Assembly: GCF_026341125.1 (NCBI RefSeq)
Contig: NZ_JAPEOR010000001.1
Coordinates: forward strand, 1,674,001 to 1,738,000
Source: Streptomyces sp. NBC_01142
GTDB lineage: Bacteria > Actinomycetota > Actinomycetes > Streptomycetales > Streptomycetaceae
DNA length: 64,000 nucleotides
Direction of reading: 5' to 3'
Shown piece by piece: positions 63,886 to 64,000 of this stretch. The position numbers were made by a program, and so were the translations under genes. How positions within the stretch are numbered: position 1 is the stretch's first letter; the number at the start of each line of letters is the position of its first letter. The notes under the pieces are model-generated. The model was given only the letters and a program-made list of their open reading frames with translations. It searched no databases and was not told where the DNA came from.

Positions 63886-64000
63886 ATGCAGCCTCCGCCG
63901 GAGCAGGATCAGCACCACGCCTACCCCGATCACTGGGAGGCGGACGTGGTGCTGCGCGACGGCGGCACCGCGCGCATCAGGCCCATCACCACCGAGGACG
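63886..64000 (+). CDS. Start of a large GNAT/acyl-CoA-synthetase-like protein (truncated by window end)
   Basis: Only 38 residues are visible, from the ATG at 63886: MQPPPEQDQHHAY then DHWEADVVLRDGGTARIRPI. This is the typical beginning of the bifunctional GNAT acetyltransferase and acetate-CoA-ligase-like proteins next to ptsH in Streptomyces. Those are protein lysine acetyltransferases in actinobacteria. Identification relies on gene order and the short start, so it is tentative. Confidence 0.6.
   Translation, partial: MQPPPEQDQHHAYPDHWEADVVLRDGGTARIRPITTED

Overview
This is about 64 kb of a high-GC actinobacterial chromosome, almost certainly Streptomyces. The evidence is the strong G/C third-position bias, GTG and TTG starts, WhiH, an HrdB with a lysine/alanine-rich N-terminus, NrdR-NrdJ, and a gene order that matches, from memory, the rshA-hflX-dinG-lexA-nrdRJ-rnhB-recQ-whiH-hrdB-topoisomerase IV-ptsH stretch of the S. 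coelicolor core chromosome. It is mostly conserved core sequence. I see no prophage, insertion sequence, CRISPR array, rRNA or complete tRNA.

Layout. 1-5.2 kb: the end of an RSH-type (p)ppGpp enzyme, a secreted M1 peptidase, and hflX behind a perfect sigma-R type promoter. 5.3-8 kb: two tandem paralogous secreted serine protease lipoproteins. 8.2-14.3 kb: a four-gene NRPS-independent siderophore operon (aminotransferase, IucA/IucC synthetase, acetyltransferase, second IucA/IucC synthetase). 14.3-21.3 kb: DNA damage and dNTP supply (dinG, lexA with its own SOS box, nrdR-nrdJ with two NrdR-like boxes). 21.3-27.5 kb: small accessory genes (SnoaL-like, TerD, DUF1152, NAT, DUF4937, histidine phosphatase, ADP-ribosylglycohydrolase), including a duplicated terminator plus gene-end relic. 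27.5-29.9 kb: a TetR/MFS efflux pair with two matching operators. 29.9-35.9 kb: nucleic-acid genes (rnhB, a RecQ with a C-terminal phosphoribosyltransferase-like domain, a possible degenerate RadC/JAB-like protein, DUF4192) and a head-to-head DnaA-box pair. 36-41 kb: glycogen-debranching-like protein, NrtR-like NUDIX regulator, fused ABC transporter. 41-44 kb: whiH (sporulation) and hrdB (principal sigma factor).

44-61 kb: the two topoisomerase IV subunit genes lie about 8 kb apart and flank two two-component systems, a DUF485/sodium-solute-symporter pair and a CobW-type GTPase. Two coupled M16 peptidases follow. 61-64 kb: a c-di-AMP (ydaO/yuaA) riboswitch before an M23 cell-wall hydrolase, a GntR regulator, ptsH with a DasR-like site, and the start of a large GNAT/acyl-CoA-synthetase-like protein.

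The least explained items are the partial siderophore locus, the duplicated gene-end relic at 21.3-22.1 kb, the RecQ/PRTase and RadC-like neighbours with paired DnaA boxes, the palindromic leaderless promoter of the NUDIX regulator, and a tRNA 5'-half-like fragment at 38.98 kb. All function calls come from reading motifs and gene order; no database search was run.
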